DNA from: CAZWUW01 sp964636895
GTDB lineage: Bacteria; Bacillota; Thermincolia; Thermincolales; CAZWUW01
Length of the DNA: 30,286 nt
Assembly (NCBI GenBank): GCA_964636895.1
Contig: CAZWUW010000032.1
Coordinates: forward strand, 1-30,286
Direction of reading: 5' to 3'
Translations under genes and position numbers: made by a program
The notes under the pieces: generated by a model
What the model saw: the letters and a program-made list of their open reading frames with translations, nothing else
Database searches by the model: none
Told to the model about the DNA's origin: nothing
In this document: positions 8,586-15,187 of the stretch, piece after piece
Layout of the letters: every line of letters begins with the position of its first letter
How positions within the stretch are numbered: position 1 is the stretch's first letter

Positions 8586-8616
8586 GAATAACCATAAAGG
8601 AATATTCCATATACTA
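8586..8616 (+). promoter_or_regulatory. Possible sporulation-type promoter of hup
   Basis: GAATA (8586-8590) and TATACTA (8610-8616) are the same two elements as before spoVT, but 19 bp apart. No sigma-A -35 element sits at the right distance from the TATACT. HU must also be made in growing cells, so another promoter is expected. Weak call. Confidence 0.3.
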
Positions 8617-8645
8617 CTAGTACAAGCAAATAGGAGGGATTTTTA

Positions 8646-8918
8646 GTGAACAAGCAAGAATTAGTCAGCAGCGTTGCTGAGAAAGCCGATTTGACCAAAA
8701 AAGATGCTGAGAAAGCGGTTAATGCCGTTTTTGCCAGTATCGAAGCTGCGTTGGCCAAAGGGGATAAGGTGCAGCTCGTAGGTTTTGGTACCTTTGAGGT
8801 TCGGAAGCGTGCTGCTCGTAAAGGCCGCAACCCGCAAACCGGAAAAGAAATTCAGATTGCTGCGGCGAATGTACCCGCATTTAAAGCCGGTAAAGCTTTA
8901 AAAGACTCCGTATCATAA
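8646..8918 (+). CDS. hup: DNA-binding protein HU
   Basis: HU is the abundant dimeric histone-like protein that bends and compacts DNA. It is 90 aa, the standard length, with the family features: MNKQELV start, helical dimer core, the GDKVQLVGFGTFEVRKRAAR signature at residues 40-59, the RNPQTGKEIQI beta-arm with its intercalating proline, and the closing PAFKAGKALKD. The GTG start is supported by TAGGAGGGA (8631-8639). It is a single-gene unit, with a terminator immediately after the stop. The location between yabN and rqcP is conserved in Firmicutes. Confidence 0.97.
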   Translation: MNKQELVSSVAEKADLTKKDAEKAVNAVFASIEAALAKGDKVQLVGFGTFEVRKRAARKGRNPQTGKEIQIAAANVPAFKAGKALKDSVS

Positions 8919-8920
8919 GA

Positions 8921-8954
8921 AAAAAAATCAGGTTCTGCGGAGCCTGATTTTTTT
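8921..8954 (+). terminator. Intrinsic terminator of hup
   Basis: Long stem of up to 15 bp (8921-8935 with 8940-8954, one G-U) around a TGCG loop. Because the A tract pairs with the T tract, it is symmetrical and could work in both directions. Confidence 0.9.
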
Positions 8955-8986
8955 CGCCAAAATTAATTTACAAATAAGGTGATAAT

Positions 8987-9244
8987 ATGCGTTTGGATAA
9001 ATATCTTAAGGTTTCCAGAATTATAAAAAGGCGTACGTTGGCCAAGGAGGTATGTGACAGTGGCCGTGTTACGGTTAACGGCAGGGCGTCAAAAGCAGGC
9101 TCGGAAGTAAAGGCCGGCGATATCCTGGAACTGGATTTTGGCACTAAAAGGCTTAAGGTGGAAATCGTTGATACCCCTGCGACAGTGCGTACGGAACAGG
9201 CTCAGGATTTATACAAAGTAGTGGAAGAAGTAAAGGTGTTATAA
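8987..9244 (+). CDS. rqcP: RqcP (YabO), S4-domain ribosome quality control factor
   Basis: RqcP helps RqcH add C-terminal alanine tails to nascent chains on obstructed 50S subunits, binding near helix 69 and the P-site tRNA. The 85-aa protein is an S4 RNA-binding domain (MRLDKYLKVSRIIKRRTLAKE, then GRVTVNGRASKAGSEVKAGD), as in Bacillus YabO, followed by a short conserved tail (LYKVVEE). The ATG is preceded by AAGGTGAT. It lies between hup and a SpoIID-like gene, in the usual yabN-hup-yabO-yabP order. It may also be annotated HslR-like, but length and position favour RqcP. Confidence 0.93.
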   Translation: MRLDKYLKVSRIIKRRTLAKEVCDSGRVTVNGRASKAGSEVKAGDILELDFGTKRLKVEIVDTPATVRTEQAQDLYKVVEEVKVL

Positions 9245-9323
9245 TCCTATATCTTCCACTCATAAACCAATTACCTCCGGAGATACTAAACACAGCCAAA
9301 AAGTAGTCGTGGAGGGGTTGGAA

Positions 9324-10298
9324 ATGCCTAAATCATCCAATAAACCGGTGGCTATATTTTGCCTGGCGGTTTTTATGCTCGCGATAATTACCGGTTGTCA
9401 GAATCAAACTAAAAAACCACTGCCTGACCAGGAGGAGATAGACAAGGTAAAGGGTAAGGAGCCGACCATTACCCTATACATTAATGAGACAGGTCAACGC
9501 AAAGAAATAAAGCTGGAAGAATACTTAAAGGGAGTAGTGGCTGCGGAAATGGATACTGCGTGGCCAGTTAACGCCTTGGCGGCCCAAGCTATTTTGGCCA
9601 GGACGTTTACCTTAAAACAGATAAAAACCAGAGGTGGTGTTCCACAGCACCAAGCTGATGCGTCTACCAGCGTGGAGGAGTTTCAGGCATATGATGCCAC
9701 CAGGATTAATGATAATGTTATCAGAGCAGTAAACATGACCAGGGGTGAAGTGGTTAAATACAAGGGACAATATGTAAATGCCTGGTTTAGTGCGTGCGAT
9801 GGCGGTGAAACGGCCACTGCTGCCGAAGGACTAGCTTTTCACAAAGAAAAGACGCCTTATCTGAAAGCCGGAGTAAAGGACGGCTGCTTAAGCATCACTG
9901 TACCGGAGAATCAATCCTGGACGGCCAGTTTTCCTTTAACTGCGGTAAGGAGCGCGGTAGTTAAGACCGTTGGTAAGGAGCCGGGGGATATTAATGCCGC
10001 CAATGTAAAAATTGCTAAAAAGGGCCCCTCGGGTCGGGCAGAGGCATTGCGCATAGGCAGTGTCACCGTTAGTGGGGCGGCTTTGCGGTTGGCCCTCGGC
10101 AACGAAAAGATGCGATCAATTTTTATCGATCAGTTCACGGTGCAGGGCAGCAATCTGGTGATGCATGGCAAGGGTTACGGTCATGGTGTGGGTATGTGTC
10201 AGTGGGGCGCCAAGCATATGGCTGACCGGAATAAAGGTCCGGAAGATATTATCAGATTCTATTTTCGGGGGGTAACAATAAAAAAGATATGGAATTAA
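9324..10298 (+). CDS. SpoIID/LytB-domain lipoprotein
   Basis: A probable peptidoglycan lytic transglycosylase anchored to the outer face of the membrane. Start ATG 9324 (324 aa) is preceded by GGAGGGGT; the in-frame GTG 9309 is too close to that site. The N-terminus is a lipoprotein signal with lipobox ITGC (Cys25). The SpoIID fold follows: EYLKGVVAAEM with Glu75 at the place of the catalytic glutamate of Bacillus SpoIID (Glu88), the AAQAILARTF helix, ACDGGETATA, and the C-terminal GKGYGHGVGMCQWGA signature. Classical SpoIID has an uncleaved membrane anchor and acts with SpoIIM/SpoIIP in engulfment; a lipobox version between rqcP and yabP is a paralogue of unknown stage. A hairpin follows the gene. 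Confidence 0.88.
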   Translation: MPKSSNKPVAIFCLAVFMLAIITGCQNQTKKPLPDQEEIDKVKGKEPTITLYINETGQRKEIKLEEYLKGVVAAEMDTAWPVNALAAQAILARTFTLKQIKTRGGVPQHQADASTSVEEFQAYDATRINDNVIRAVNMTRGEVVKYKGQYVNAWFSACDGGETATAAEGLAFHKEKTPYLKAGVKDGCLSITVPENQSWTASFPLTAVRSAVVKTVGKEPGDINAANVKIAKKGPSGRAEALRIGSVTVSGAALRLALGNEKMRSIFIDQFTVQGSNLVMHGKGYGHGVGMCQWGAKHMADRNKGPEDIIRFYFRGVTIKKIWN

Positions 10299-10309
10299 TA
10301 GCTTGATTT

Positions 10310-10349
10310 AAAAGGCATTTTCGGGTTTTTCCACCCGGAGATGCCTTTT
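10310..10349 (+). terminator. Long hairpin after the SpoIID-like gene
   Basis: Arms 10310-10326 and 10333-10349 pair over 17 bp with two G-U pairs, loop of six. The right arm ends in four T, so this is a probable terminator with a short U tract; it could also act on the minus strand. Confidence 0.75.
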
Positions 10350-10392
10350 GTGTGTGGAATAGTCATAAAACTGCCTAAGACACATAATTATG

Positions 10393-10421
10393 GAATAAAG
10401 CGGTATGTTTGAACATACAGG
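10393..10421 (+). promoter_or_regulatory. Possible sigma-E promoter of yabP-yabQ, overlapped by a palindrome
   Basis: GAATAAA (10393-10399), 14-bp spacer, CATACAGG (10414-10421), about 5 of 7 and 6 of 8 matches to sigma-E elements. yabP-yabQ are sigma-E genes in Bacillus. A 7-bp inverted repeat GTATGTT-TG-AACATAC (10403-10418) covers the spacer and part of the -10 element. Confidence 0.4.
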
Positions 10422-10442
10422 AATTTTTGGGGAGGGGCCGAC

Positions 10443-10724
10443 ATGGTGGAAAAAGGATACCAGATAGTAATGACAAACCGGGAACACGTGGTTATTGAAG
10501 GCGTTGAGCATGTTGCCAGTTTTGACGAAGAAGAAATAGTTTTAGAAACCAAAATGGGGCTTTTATTACTCAAAGGGGAAAATATGCATATTGTCCAGTT
10601 GAATCTCGAGGATGGGCACTTGATAGTGGAAGGTCTGTGCAAAGCCCTGGATTTTACAGAGGAAAAAACCGCTAAGGGATTTCGCGGTAAGAGTAAAAGT
10701 TTCTTAAGCAGGTTACTGAAATAA
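10443..10724 (+). CDS. yabP: Sporulation protein YabP
   Basis: A 93-aa protein of the YabP/YqfC family. It has the family pattern of N-terminal beta strands (VVIEGVEHVASFDEEEIVLET), a GLLLLKGENMHIVQLNLEDGHLIVEG core, and a basic tail. In Bacillus, YabP is made in the mother cell under sigma-E and is needed for cortex formation together with YabQ; its biochemical role is unknown. GGGGAGGGG precedes the ATG. The gene is followed 30 bases later by yabQ, as in Bacillus, so the two should be cotranscribed. Confidence 0.93.
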   Translation: MVEKGYQIVMTNREHVVIEGVEHVASFDEEEIVLETKMGLLLLKGENMHIVQLNLEDGHLIVEGLCKALDFTEEKTAKGFRGKSKSFLSRLLK

Positions 10725-10754
10725 TTCAGCAATCCGTTTGAAAGGTGGGGTTTG

Positions 10755-11306
10755 GTGCAGTACTTAACCTCTCAGGTTTATGCTTTTTCGGTTACCGTGC
10801 TAACCGGTTTTTTGCTGGGGGTGTTTTTTGATATTTACCGGGTCATGCAGGGGGTTATCCGGCCCCGCAAAATCATTACGCACCTCGGGGATTTGTTATT
10901 CTGGATAATTAGTACCGGCTTTATTTTTTTATTATTGCTTTTCGGCAATTGGGGCGACTTCAGATTATATGTTTTTCTGGGCATCGGGCTGGGTGTGCTT
11001 ATTTATCTGCGCTGGTTTAGCAGACTGACAATTAAACTATTGCTTGCAATAATAAAAACCATAAATTATCTTAATAATCTTATCATATCATTTATACGAT
11101 ATATTATTATAGCTGTATTATTTCCCCTCAGAGTAATTAAAAATATTATTATTATACCTATTGGCTTTGTCGGGACTGTTTTGCAGAGCGGCCAAAGGTT
11201 GCTGTCCTGTACATTCCGTCGCCTGCTTGGGGCCCCCGTAAAAAAGAGCCAACATTGGATAAAGACAAAGCTAGGCAAGTTTTTTTCCGTTTTTAGAAAC
11301 TTGTAA
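10755..11306 (+). CDS. yabQ: Spore cortex biosynthesis protein YabQ
   Basis: A membrane protein of about 183 aa with several hydrophobic segments near the N-terminus (AFSVTVLTGFLLGVFFDIYR, the conserved YabQ start), then LLFWIISTGFIFLLLL and YVFLGIGLGVLIYL, followed by a basic amphipathic C-terminal region. YabQ localises to the mother-cell side of the forespore membranes and is needed for cortex formation in Bacillus. Start GTG 10755 is preferred over TTG 10752 given AAGGTGGGG just upstream. The stretch 11035-11160 is strikingly AT-rich with many ATA and TTA codons, encoding an Ile-rich region. The start of a DnaA-box cluster lies 32 bases after the stop. Confidence 0.9.
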   Translation: MQYLTSQVYAFSVTVLTGFLLGVFFDIYRVMQGVIRPRKIITHLGDLLFWIISTGFIFLLLLFGNWGDFRLYVFLGIGLGVLIYLRWFSRLTIKLLLAIIKTINYLNNLIISFIRYIIIAVLFPLRVIKNIIIIPIGFVGTVLQSGQRLLSCTFRRLLGAPVKKSQHWIKTKLGKFFSVFRNL

Positions 11307-11338
11307 GCAGGAATTAGGCCATTAATGTAGAAATGATT

Positions 11339-11381
11339 TTATACAAAACTTGTACACAATTTGTACACAATATGTGGATAA
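11339..11381 (+). promoter_or_regulatory. Cluster of DnaA-box-like sites with 11-bp phasing
   Basis: Four 9-mers resemble the DnaA box TTATNCACA: TTATACAAA at 11339 (one mismatch), TTGTACACA at 11350 and again at 11361 (one mismatch each), and TGTGGATAA at 11373-11381, the exact complement of TTATCCACA. The first three start every 11 bases, one helical turn; the fourth is inverted. They lie just before the HTH-divIC genes. Confidence 0.6.
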
Positions 11382-11408
11382 GTCTGTTGACTGTTGGTTG
11401 GTGACATA

Positions 11409-11639
11409 ATGAAAATAGAAATTCGTGGTGCAGAAAAACTAAGTTTTCGCGAACGACAAGTCGTTGCGCTTAAGGAAATGGGCTACTCGAATGATAACAT
11501 TGCTAAGCGCCTGAATATCAGCAGCAGCACGGTGGCAACTTTGCTTAACCGGGCCAGGCAAAAGGGCTACGAGGTTGTTATCATTATTCCGGGTAGTACG
11601 CTGGGGATATTTAATCCCGACGGCGAGGAGGAAGTTTAA
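11409..11639 (+). CDS. Small helix-turn-helix protein (sigma-70 region 4 / LuxR-type)
   Basis: A 76-aa protein consisting almost wholly of one DNA-binding domain. The pattern LSFRERQVVALKEMGYSNDN followed by IAKRLNISSSTVATLLNRA is the classic sigma-70 region 4/LuxR tetrahelical HTH, followed by a short hydrophobic strand and an acidic tail. No sigma region 2 or sensor domain is present, so it is not a complete sigma factor. The ATG at 11409 is chosen over TTG 11394; the Shine-Dalgarno is weak (GGTGA). It is 2 bases from the divIC-type gene and likely cotranscribed with it, behind the DnaA-box cluster. Target unknown. Confidence 0.8.
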   Translation: MKIEIRGAEKLSFRERQVVALKEMGYSNDNIAKRLNISSSTVATLLNRARQKGYEVVIIIPGSTLGIFNPDGEEEV

Positions 11640-11641
11640 CC

Positions 11642-12058
11642 ATGGTTTTGTCGGCCAGAGTGCAAAACAAGGACAAAGTGGTCAAGTTTTCTACAGCCAG
11701 TAAAAAGGTTAAAAAGACTACCAGACGGAAGTTTAGATTAAATGGGCCGGCTGTTGCTTTATTATTGGTGTTAGGGTTTGTTTTTTATTCTTTTGGCGGC
11801 CAGATGATAGAATTGTATACTGTCCGGCATGAAGCACAAAAAGTCCGGGATCAGATAGAAAACTTGCAGCGAAAGAATGTTGAGCTAAAAAAGAAAGTAG
11901 AGTATTTGGAATCTGATGCTTATATTGAACGAATGGCCAGGGAGAAGCTTAGCCTGGTAAGACCAGGCGAAAAAATAATCCTGGAAGCGAAACCGGGAGC
12001 AAAGACAAGTAATCCAAAGCAGGTGCCTCAAAAGCGGCGACAAACAGAATTGCATTAG
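11642..12058 (+). CDS. divIC: Septum formation initiator family protein (DivIC/FtsB type)
   Basis: A bitopic cell-division protein: basic cytoplasmic N-terminus (residues 1-34), one membrane segment (about 35-53), an extracellular coiled coil (58-90), and the FtsB/DivIC signature YIERMAREKLSLVRPGE (94-110), then a basic tail. DivIC with FtsL and DivIB links the Z ring to septal wall synthesis. GAGGAGGAAG lies before the ATG. At 138 aa it matches DivIC length. Position between yabQ and yabR is the same as divIC in Bacillus, with the small HTH gene inserted in front. Confidence 0.9.
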   Translation: MVLSARVQNKDKVVKFSTASKKVKKTTRRKFRLNGPAVALLLVLGFVFYSFGGQMIELYTVRHEAQKVRDQIENLQRKNVELKKKVEYLESDAYIERMAREKLSLVRPGEKIILEAKPGAKTSNPKQVPQKRRQTELH

Positions 12059-12072
12059 TTGATATCAATATC

Positions 12073-12130
12073 TTGACACCCCTAAGGACTTCAGTTATAA
12101 TTTGATTGAATACTGGTATAATTTGATTGA
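12073..12130 (+). promoter_or_regulatory. Consensus sigma-A promoter plus a second extended -10 promoter before yabR
   Basis: TTGACA (12073-12078), 17-bp spacer, TATAAT (12096-12101) is a perfect consensus. A second TGGTATAAT extended -10 lies at 12114-12122. Both -10 elements belong to a 14-bp direct repeat, TATAATTTGATTGA, at 12096-12109 and 12117-12130, spaced 21 bp. Confidence 0.85.
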
Positions 12131-12187
12131 TTGCCGGGAAATATGTCGTTACCCGCACAGATAATTTTAGGGAGGATTATTGCTCGT

Positions 12188-12568
12188 ATGACAATCGAAG
12201 TAGGGAGCGTCCTTGAAGGCACAGTTACCGGTATTACTAATTTTGGTGCCTTCGTCGAACTGCCGGGCGGAGTAACAGGTCTAGTTCATATTTCCGAAGT
12301 AGCCGATGCATATGTAAAGGATGTCAGGGACTACCTGAAAGATAAGGAAAAGGTAAAAGTCAAGGTAATTGCCGTTGATAAAGGCAAAGTCGGCCTTTCT
12401 ATAAAGCAGGTTAATGCCTCTCCCAAAAGACAGGAGAGTAAGGTGCCGCAGGTTTCTTTTGAAGACAGGTTGAACAAGTTTATGAAAGAAAGTGACGAAC
12501 GCCAGCAGGATATTCGCCGTAGCACCGAATCAAAACGCGGTGGGCGTGGTACCAGGAAATCGAGCTAA
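12188..12568 (+). CDS. yabR: S1-domain RNA-binding protein YabR (GSP13-like)
   Basis: A 126-aa protein with one N-terminal S1 RNA-binding domain (residues 3-72: GSVLEGTVTGITNFGAFVEL, GLVHISEVAD, VKVKVIAVDKGKVGLSIK) and a basic, Lys/Arg/Ser-rich C-terminal tail. S1 proteins of this size associate with ribosomes in Bacillus. Start ATG 12188 has AGGGAGGA 11 bases upstream; upstream in-frame codons precede or overlap that site. The gene has a very strong promoter and its own terminator, so it is probably an abundant monocistronic product. The position after divIC is the Bacillus order. Confidence 0.92.
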   Translation: MTIEVGSVLEGTVTGITNFGAFVELPGGVTGLVHISEVADAYVKDVRDYLKDKEKVKVKVIAVDKGKVGLSIKQVNASPKRQESKVPQVSFEDRLNKFMKESDERQQDIRRSTESKRGGRGTRKSS

Positions 12569-12591
12569 GCATCCGGAGGGATGCTTTTTTT
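12568..12591 (+). terminator. Intrinsic terminator of yabR
   Basis: Seven-bp stem AGCATCC / GGATGCT with GGAG loop and a seven-T run ending at 12591. Confidence 0.9.
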
Positions 12592-12619
12592 CATATATTT
12601 TTCTATCAGGGGTGATAGC

Positions 12620-13510
12620 ATGCGGATAGGAGTTATAGATATCGGCACCAATTCTGTGCGTTTGCTGGTGACGGAAGCTGCCGGCAATTCATTGCAGGTT
12701 ATTGGTTCGGGCCTTATTAGTACGAGATTGGGCGTGGGGGTTGCAGTCAGCCGGTTACTATCAATCCAGGCCATGGACCGGACAACGGCGGCCTTGCTGC
12801 AGTTTATGACTGACGCCGCATATTATAAGGCGGATCGGGTGATGGCTGTAGCGACAAGTGCAGTTCGCGATGCGGCCAACCGCGTTGATTTTTTAAACCG
12901 CGTACAGGCGGCAACTGGACTGGCTGTGCAGGTGCTGGATGGAGCCGCGGAGGCCCGGATGAGTTATTTGGGTGTGGTGCGGGGAAGCGATATCCCGTTG
13001 GACAAGGCTTTGGTTATTGACGTTGGTGGCGGTAGTACGGAGTTCATATGGCGTTCCGGCACCGGAGATATTATTTGCCGCAGTTCTCAGGTAGGTGCGG
13101 TCCGGATGACGGAGGGGGGGCATGACCGGAAAGCAATAATCAGTATTCTTGCTCCGGTTTTTGCGGAAATTGCCGCTGTCAACCTGCGGAGTCTGGTTGG
13201 AGTGGGTGGTACGGTGACTACTCTGGCAGCTATTGCTCAGGTGCTGGAACCATATGACCGGGAAAAAGTGCACGGTTTTTATTTGAGTAAAGAAATAGTT
13301 ACAGATATAATGATGGACCTGACAGTAAAAACACCTGCGGCAAGACGTCAGATTATCGGGTTGCAACCAGCAAGGGCAGATATTATTCTGGCCGGAGTGC
13401 AAATAGTAAATGTTATTCTGGAAGAACTTGACCTGCCGGGGATTATGGTCAGTGAAACTGATATTATGTACGGTGTAACTTATGATTTGCTGGAAAAAAT
13501 ATACGGTTAG
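12620..13510 (+). CDS. ppx: Ppx/GppA-family exopolyphosphatase
   Basis: An actin-like ATPase-fold phosphatase that degrades inorganic polyphosphate or pppGpp. The 296-aa protein is the short two-domain form without the extra C-terminal HD-like domain of E. coli Ppx. Motifs: phosphate-1 VIDIGTNSVRLLV at the N-terminus, VATSAVRDAANR, phosphate-2 VIDVGGGSTEFIW near residue 135, and GVGGTVTTLAAI. The start ATG 12620 has AGGGGTGAT upstream; the longer reading frame to 12581 starts inside the yabR terminator. The Shine-Dalgarno sits in the loop of a small inverted repeat, CTATCA-GGGG-TGATAG (12603-12618). Specificity for polyP versus pppGpp cannot be told from sequence. Confidence 0.9.
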   Translation: MRIGVIDIGTNSVRLLVTEAAGNSLQVIGSGLISTRLGVGVAVSRLLSIQAMDRTTAALLQFMTDAAYYKADRVMAVATSAVRDAANRVDFLNRVQAATGLAVQVLDGAAEARMSYLGVVRGSDIPLDKALVIDVGGGSTEFIWRSGTGDIICRSSQVGAVRMTEGGHDRKAIISILAPVFAEIAAVNLRSLVGVGGTVTTLAAIAQVLEPYDREKVHGFYLSKEIVTDIMMDLTVKTPAARRQIIGLQPARADIILAGVQIVNVILEELDLPGIMVSETDIMYGVTYDLLEKIYG

Positions 13511-13617
13511 TTATGCAAATATTTTTGTTGAATTTCCAGCAGGTACAGCATATATATTATAAAAACAGTCTGACGGAACAGGCACGCTCGTGACCTTGGA
13601 AAAAAAGGGGGATGTGC

Positions 13618-14502
13618 ATGAACTGTCATAGCCCGTTTGGGTACCGTAGATTTGTTGCCGTGCTTTACGAAAAAGATGTCAGCTATTCCCTTAGTCCTAC
13701 GAGGAGGTCGCGTGGCTATATCCGTATTGAGGTGGAAGGAAATAAAGGTCGGTTAATCACCCGGGTAAAGAATCTCCGGCCCATCGGCGGCAAAAACCAT
13801 TCCGGGACAAGAAACCGTTATCAGGTCTGGCTTGTCGGTGAGCGCAACGGTAAAATTGTGCCGGTTTATGTGGGCGCGGTGGAAGTTAATCGCAGGGGCA
13901 GTGGTGAACTCCGGTGGGATTTGGATCCCCATGATGTCGGCGGGTCAGGCCTGTCAATTGGCGATTTTACCGGCGTAGAGGTTTTTATCCAGGATGATGT
14001 CACCTGTATTTACGGGATTGGTTATACTGTTTTAGCAGGGTTTATTGAGTTAATCGAGGCCCAGACCCCTGAATACCCAAACCTTGAAAGAATTAATCCC
14101 TTTGGTGATATGCCCGGGCATACCTGGTGGAAATTCTATCTTCCGCTTAATGCCTCCGCAAAGTTGCCCTGCATGAAGGATAGCTCCCATACCTATCCGG
14201 GAATTGCTGCCGGGCCTGTTTTTCAGGGCCACCAGTTAATTGGTATGCAATATAACGAGAAAGGAGCGGTGAAGTACTTAGTCCATGGCGTGCCTGGTAC
14301 ATTTTGCCAGGAGAACCAGCCTTTTCATGGTAAAACCGGTTATATTCACTGGCAGCCTTTACCCGGTCAAAGCTACACGGCGGGCAACTATGGTTACTGG
14401 TTAATTCACATAGATGCGATTACAGGGGAGGTGGTATTTCCGGTTAAAGAGACTCCGCCCCCGTCTTGCGCGGTTTGTCTGCGGGATTGGGAAAAAATTT
14501 GA
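13618..14502 (+). CDS. Conserved-looking protein of unknown function, two beta-rich domains
   Basis: I do not recognise this 294-aa protein. The N-terminal part (about 8-145) reads as a beta domain: RRFVAVLYEKD, RGYIRIEVEGNKGRL, VKNLRPIGG, RYQVWLVG, PVYVGAVEVNRRGSGELRWD. The C-terminal part (about 155-280) is rich in Trp, His and Gly with pairs such as HTWWKFYLPL, KYLVHGVPGTFC, GYIHWQPLPG and GYWLIHIDAITGEVV. There is no signal peptide or membrane segment; several Cys are present (PSCAVCLRDW at the end). Start ATG 13618 is chosen because AAGGGGG lies 6 bases upstream. A possible promoter TTGAAT, 17 bp, TATATA lies at 13528-13556. Lying between ppx and a sporulation gene, it may be sporulation-linked, but this is context only. 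Confidence 0.75.
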   Translation: MNCHSPFGYRRFVAVLYEKDVSYSLSPTRRSRGYIRIEVEGNKGRLITRVKNLRPIGGKNHSGTRNRYQVWLVGERNGKIVPVYVGAVEVNRRGSGELRWDLDPHDVGGSGLSIGDFTGVEVFIQDDVTCIYGIGYTVLAGFIELIEAQTPEYPNLERINPFGDMPGHTWWKFYLPLNASAKLPCMKDSSHTYPGIAAGPVFQGHQLIGMQYNEKGAVKYLVHGVPGTFCQENQPFHGKTGYIHWQPLPGQSYTAGNYGYWLIHIDAITGEVVFPVKETPPPSCAVCLRDWEKI

Positions 14503-14511
14503 CTAAAAAAT

Positions 14512-14540
14512 GAGCACTCGGTATACCGGGTGCTCTTGTT
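14512..14540 (+). terminator. Terminator after the unknown gene
   Basis: Eleven-bp stem GAGCACTCGGT / ACCGGGTGCTC (one G-U) ending at 14535, followed by TTGTTT. The A6 tract on the other side would give a better T tract on the minus strand, so it may be bidirectional. Confidence 0.75.
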
Positions 14541-14578
14541 TATTAATTCTGTATGCCTGGTTTATAGAGGTGGGCAAA

Positions 14579-14606
14579 GCATATTGGGCACGCAACTGAA
14601 TATAAT
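14579..14606 (+). promoter_or_regulatory. Sigma-E-like promoter of the DUF3794-like gene
   Basis: GCATATT (14579-14585) matches the sigma-E -35 consensus KMATATT fully; 13 bp later AATATAAT (14599-14606) matches the -10 consensus CATAYAMT in 7 of 8. Position is about 64 bases before the ATG. Confidence 0.6.
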
Positions 14607-14669
14607 GGTATAAGCGGCACAAGACCCGGAATATATGCAAGCTAACTGCCGGGAAAAAGGAGGATACTG

Positions 14670-15176
14670 ATGGCCGGGAAAACCAAAGCGGAAAAATATA
14701 TTTTTCCGAGGATACCATTGCGATTGGAAGTGCCGAAAGGCTTGCCTGATATTGGCCAGCTAAATAGCATGACGGTTGTGCCGGTGTTGGAAAAGTATGA
14801 AGTGCATAACGGTGAGGTAGAATTATGGGGGGGTTATAATCTTAAGGTATTTTACAGACCGGTGGTGGTACCGGATATTACGTCGGATTCAGGAAATGAA
14901 GAAGAGGATTTTGACAATTTTTTTGGTTACCTGCAAATGCAGGCGGACGGGCTGTTTGACATTTCCGAGCAGGGCCATAAGTATTCGGCGGATACTTGCC
15001 GGATATGTTCATGGGAGTTTGAAAAAAAGTTTCATACATATGCGGAAGTTGATGGGATAAAGCCGGGCAAAAAAGTGCAGATCCAACCAACCATTGAAAA
15101 AATTGATTTGAAGGTGGCAAATCCGCGGGCATTAAAAGGTGCATTAACAGTGGCGCTGGACATAAAAAGAGGTTAA
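14670..15176 (+). CDS. DUF3794/SPOCS-like sporulation-associated protein
   Basis: A 168-aa soluble protein with the repeat logic of the DUF3794 (SPOCS) domain found in spore-coat-associated and SpoIVA-interacting proteins of Clostridia. Strand patterns are VVPVLEKYEVHNGEVELWGG then YNLKVFYRPVVVPD, followed after an acidic linker by FHTYAEVDGIKPGKKVQIQP and IEKIDLKVANPRALKGALTV, a layout matching the paired strands of that domain. Only one such unit is present. The ATG follows AAAAAGGAGGA. A sigma-E-like promoter upstream and spoIIE downstream support a mother-cell sporulation role. Assignment to DUF3794 is from pattern memory; a profile search would settle it. Confidence 0.6.
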   Translation: MAGKTKAEKYIFPRIPLRLEVPKGLPDIGQLNSMTVVPVLEKYEVHNGEVELWGGYNLKVFYRPVVVPDITSDSGNEEEDFDNFFGYLQMQADGLFDISEQGHKYSADTCRICSWEFEKKFHTYAEVDGIKPGKKVQIQPTIEKIDLKVANPRALKGALTVALDIKRG

Positions 15177-15187
15177 ACTGTAAAAAA

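Noticed and set aside
12893..13402. 169-codon minus-strand open frame opposite ppx
   Set aside because: Lies entirely inside the Ppx/GppA coding region; composition is that of a shadow frame (rich in His, Ser, Gln) with no motif.
14499..14527. Promoter TTGACT-N17-TATACC
   Set aside because: It lies within the terminator hairpin after the unknown gene, and the sigma-E-like promoter at 14579 is a better candidate for the next gene.
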